A stretch of DNA of 64,000 nucleotides from Euryodendron excelsum. Its lineage: Eukaryota > Streptophyta > Magnoliopsida > Ericales > Pentaphylacaceae. This document shows positions 60,636-64,000 of this stretch, one piece after another. How positions within the stretch are numbered: position 1 is the first letter of the stretch; every line of letters starts with the position of its first letter. The stretch is from contig CM065387.1 of assembly GCA_033060915.1 (NCBI GenBank), positions 42,383,501 to 42,447,500 on the forward strand, in the 5' to 3' direction. Made by a program: the position numbers and the translations under genes. The notes beneath the pieces were generated by a model. That model made no database searches. It saw only the letters and a list, made by a program, of their open reading frames with translations, and was not told the origin of the DNA.

Positions 60636-61398
60636 TGAAATTTCGAGATTATGTGGATTTACCTTCGCTTGGTGGGGTGCTTAATAGCAATTAACTGAGT
60701 TAATCAATCACACTCTAATTTAAAACGCATGTATGAAAATTAAAGTAATCACACAATAGATACACGATATTTTTAGCGTGGAAATCCAAACCGAAAAAAA
60801 ATCATGGGACCTAGTCTAGCCAAGCAACCACTATCAAGAACAAAATATAAAAGAGTCAACTTACAACCCAACCCTATATATCACAATCCTCAGGTGACAA
60901 TCCACGCGTTTTTGGGTGTGCTCTCCTTATATCGACCAAACCCCACAACCACGTATTGATACACCCACGTTACAATTTTTCAGTAATTGCTTGAGTGTTA
61001 AATACCATAACACCGTCCAAATCCACTAGACGCTAGATGTTCTAATCAAATCTCCAAGCACTATAAACAATGAACGGTTCACAAGAACACCTTACAACTA
61101 TACCAACTCAAAACCCACAAGTCAGAGATTGAACTGATCTTACTCGCACACACCACGATTTACCATTCTCCCATGCTTGAACCATAAGGAATTTCACACC
61201 ACAAATTCCCATATTGATGGACTCCCAAGACTAAGTTGTTGAAGATTTAAAGTTCTGCTTCTTGCTAAGGAATATAGAGAGGCTTCTATGATATCTTCTT
61301 CACATGAACAATAGGCTCTCTCAATGATGTCTCTCTGATAGTATATTCTTTTAAGATTGTAGAGAGGAGGTGTAAAGTCCTAATTTTGGCCTTCATTT
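60636..61398 (-). repeat. 5' LTR, truncated
   Basis: Second copy of the LTR, matching 57792-58551. Homology stops near 61393 (GGCCTTCAT), about 430 bp short of the full LTR length; the missing outer portion is not found in the rest of the window. Confidence 0.85.
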
Positions 61399-62700
61399 TG
61401 TTAACTCTATACCTTGATTTTAATAATAACTAAGCCTTGAGTTGGTTTACTAATACATTTAATTAGTGTGTAGATTAATGAGGATTATAACTTAAACTTA
61501 AAACTTGACTTAAAGTCTAATTCATATCAAAATGGATGCACAATATTTACAAGTTCAAGCAATGCACCAAAAGTCAAGCCTTGCACCAAAACAAAGCAAT
61601 TGCACCCATTCAAACTTCAAACAGATGATTTGCATTCAAAGAGATTGAAGGTGCTCAAAGGAAGATTTCATTAAATATAAAAAAACTCAATGAAGATTAC
61701 TTGAATTCGAAGATATTGAAGGTGTTCAAAAAGAGAATTCATCATGATTGCAAAGTTTTTATAAAGGATTCAAAAGAAGACTATATCAGAGCTGTGAAGA
61801 TTCAATAAAGTTGATGTGTATTGAGAGTGTTTAAAAGTAAACTTCAACAAGCTTCTAAAGACTCAATGAAGTTGACTCGAAGAGATTAAAAGTGATTCAA
61901 ATAAAGAATTCATCATGTGTGCAAAGACTCCTTGAAAAATCCAAAAGAAGATTCAGAAGAAATCAAATTGAATTCAATCCAAATTGAATTGAAGACATTC
62001 TTGTATAATCTCATTGGATTGAAGACTTTGAAGTATCATCATACCACAAAAAGAAGACTCCTTGAAGATCTTAAGTGTTTTTTAAGAACATCATACCTCA
62101 AAGAGAAGATCCCTTAAACATCTCCATATTATTTGAAGTTAAACTGATCAAGGAAAGCATGAAGGATATTTTCTGGGTGATATATCGACACATGAGTTTG
62201 ATGTGTCGATACATGGAGACAGTGGATAAAATCTAGAAAATGCAGACTTGATGTGTCGACACGTGAAAGTCAAGTGTCGACACTTGGGGGCTAACGGCTA
62301 TATTTTTAAGCGTTATATTGAACTGGGCGCATATTTAATGAAACTCCAACAACCTCCAATGGTTGAAATCAATTCAGAGCTTTATACATAAGCCTCTAAA
62401 TGCATTTATGGACAAGAGATACAATATTCACTGATTGATTGAGTTGAAAATTCTAAAAATTCTCTTTGTCTTCAAGTTGGCATTTAGTGAGCTATTCAAT
62501 TCCCATCTACCGTTCTTAGAAAGTTTGTATTTCATTTGTATATCCTTCATATACTTGTAAGTGACAGTTGGAGTGTTCTCTTGTAAAAGGAAAACACTTG
62601 TAAATTGAAGTAGATATTGGACAAAACCACTTGGTGGCTGGAAGAACTTAGGAAGAAGTTCTCGTGTAAAAGTAAGCTGTGTTGAGTCAAGGTTGATCCT
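61399..62700. mobile_element. LTR-like unit 1 (copia-type appearance)
   Basis: Starts TGTTAACTCTATACCTTGAT, right at the break in the 5' LTR. Contains repeated TGTCGACAC/TGTCGATAC words (62186-62285) and an AACGGCTATATTTTTAAGCG block with a promoter-like TTTATACATAAG stretch downstream (about 62381), as in plant copia LTRs. Runs to 62700, where a related unit begins. No ORF of retrotransposon type. The end is not defined by a target duplication. Confidence 0.5.
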
Positions 62701-64000
62701 TGTTGACTCAAGATTAATTCCCATATTGATTTTGATGATAACTAAATCTTGTGTTATTTTACTAATGAATTTACTTAGTGTGCAGATTAACAAAGTTCAT
62801 AACTTAGACTTAAAGTTGAATCTTAAGTCTAATACATGTCAAAGTGAATGCACAACAAGTTCAAGAAGCAAGCAATAAATTCAAAGAGCTATGCAATGAA
62901 CCAAACAGAGGATTGTCGCCTATCTCTATTTCAAGCAAATGTTCTACATCCGAAAAAATTGAAGGTGTTCAAATAAAGCTTCTTTCAAGAATGCATAGTT
63001 TCGATGAAGATTGATTTGCACCAGACTAAAGACTCCATCAGAATATGCAAAGATCAATTGAGGAGGTACAATGCTCAGTTGAAGATGAATTGTTTATTGA
63101 AGAGTTTGAAAAATGCTCAAGAGATGATTTCATCTGGTATGCTAAAGACCAATTCAAGACATGTGATTAAAGTTGCTAAGAAGATGGCTCACAATGAATA
63201 TCTGATCTCTATATGGAATCCAAGTGAATAATTCTTCTACAATATAAAGGATCAATGAAGACTAGATGTATGACTTCATCATGTCTGCAATGGTCTCAGT
63301 GAAGTGTTTTTAATGAAGAATGAAGAATTGCTAGCAAAGAGAGGAAATCAGAAATGAAGCATGTGAAGCTCTACGCAGTTGAGAAAGCTTGGCATTGAAG
63401 AAGATGTTCTACAATGAAAGAAGAAAGTTTTGAAAATGAAGAAGAAAAGATGAACATTGATCTAATGAAGCTTTGACTGTTTGAGATTCAAGAAGAAGAT
63501 CAATATCCAATGATTGATTCAATCCAAATTGAATAGAAGTTAACTCTGATGAGTTAAGAAGATTTGATTGATTATTATACCCCAAAGACATACTCCTTGA
63601 AGATCTTATACCTATGCTAAGATGATCTGAATCATTGAAAGATAGAATACAGAATTCTGGGTAATGAGGGGACTCATGAAAATGAGGAGTTGCCTCCTGA
63701 TCACAGACGTAAAAGGTCTGAAGACAGAATGGGCAATAAGGGGACTCATGAAAGTAAAGTGTCACCTCTTGCACACAGAAGCAAAAAGGCCTGAAGACAA
63801 ATTGGACAATGAGGGGACTCATGGAAATGAAGTGTCGCCTCTTGAACACAGAAGCAAAAAGCCTGAAAACCATATAAACAAAGAGTGAACTCATTGATAC
63901 AAAGAGTCGCCTCATGGAGACAGATGCCAAGGCTTGAATATGACATGATCAATGAGCAGACACATGAAGACGAAGAGTTGCCTCTTGGCAGCAGAAGTAA
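62701..64000. mobile_element. LTR-like unit 2, runs off the window
   Basis: Starts TGTTGACTCAAGATT and follows unit 1 in order for about 200 bp (TTTTGATGATAACTAAATCTT, TTTACTAATGAATTTA, TTAGTGTGCAGATTAA, TGCACAAC). Later parts share only GAAGGTGTTCAAA-type words. The tail holds the 72-bp minisatellite. Confidence 0.5.
63663..64000. repeat. 72-bp minisatellite, at least 4.7 units
   Basis: Units start at 63663, 63735, 63808, 63880 and 63951 (AATGAGGGGACTCATG and variants), spaced 72, 73, 72 and 71 bp. Each has a core GACTCATG, then AGAGT(T/C)GCCTC or AAGTGTC(A/G)CCTC, then CACAGA(A/C)G(C/T). Units 4 and 5 are more diverged. The array continues past the right edge. The long minus-strand ORF over it is a product of the 24-codon periodicity. 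Confidence 0.9.

Larger units (their letters stand above)
57792..61398 (-). mobile_element. Non-autonomous LTR retrotransposon, minus strand
   Basis: On the minus strand: a 5' LTR (60636-61398, its outer part missing), a primer-binding site (60621-60633), an internal region of only about 1.6 kb, a polypurine tract (58992-59003) and a complete 3' LTR (57792-58991). The internal region has no gag or pol ORF or recognisable domain, so the element depends on proteins made elsewhere (a LARD- or TRIM-like form, or a deletion derivative). The 5' LTR is cut at 61398, where a different LTR-like sequence starts with TGTTAACTC. Confidence 0.8.

Noticed and set aside
63409..63930. 173-codon minus-strand ORF with repeated HFHESPH motifs
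   Set aside because: Its repetition follows directly from the 72-bp minisatellite; no family signature.
63663..64000. CRISPR array
   Set aside because: The units are contiguous diverged tandem repeats without unique spacers, and this is plant DNA.

Overview
This window is nuclear DNA from a flowering plant, most likely a eudicot. It is AT-rich, the genes are split by GT-AG introns of plant size, and most of the intergenic DNA is transposon debris. The species cannot be named from the sequence. No bacterial-style features (operons, CRISPR arrays, ribosome binding sites) and no RNA genes were found. I see four protein-coding genes; three can be assigned to known families.

Layout. From 1 to about 16.7 kb there is no gene, only a stack of DNA transposon relics, several with intact target-site duplications (TSDs): hAT-type elements at 169-485, 765-1606, 2770-3595, 4369-5287 and a large composite at 11389-15851, the last carrying a gypsy-type solo LTR at 13536-14554. 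A CACTA-like remnant lies at 9546-10250. From 16739 to 21458 (+) lies an 11-exon gene for the Brix-domain ribosome biogenesis factor RPF1 (366 aa). From 21.5 to 30.9 kb there is a diverged second copy (24013-27950) of the segment at 6236-9018. From 30910 to 42367 (-) lies a 10-exon gene for a plastid-type cysteine synthase family protein (383 aa), closest by eye to CS26; its introns hold three hAT-like insertions.

From 46137 to about 52676 (-) lies a B3-domain (REM-like) gene with two B3 domains. Its first intron holds a 2.9 kb Mutator-like element with a perfect 9-bp TSD, its linker exon is frame-disturbed, and a long hairpin lies just past its stop codon. From 55766 to 56323 (-) lies an intronless gene for a four-helix membrane protein of unknown function. 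From 57.8 kb to the end the window is retrotransposon: a non-autonomous LTR element on the minus strand with readable primer-binding site and polypurine tract, then two related LTR-like units, the second carrying a 72-bp minisatellite that runs off the edge.

The genes do not form a pathway. They are independent: rRNA processing, plastid sulfur assimilation, putative transcription control and an unknown membrane protein. I found no convincing new biological system. The best material is the transposon record (filled and empty sites, nested insertions) and the disturbed B3 gene. Exon coordinates come from reading splice junctions by eye with checks on phase and length.
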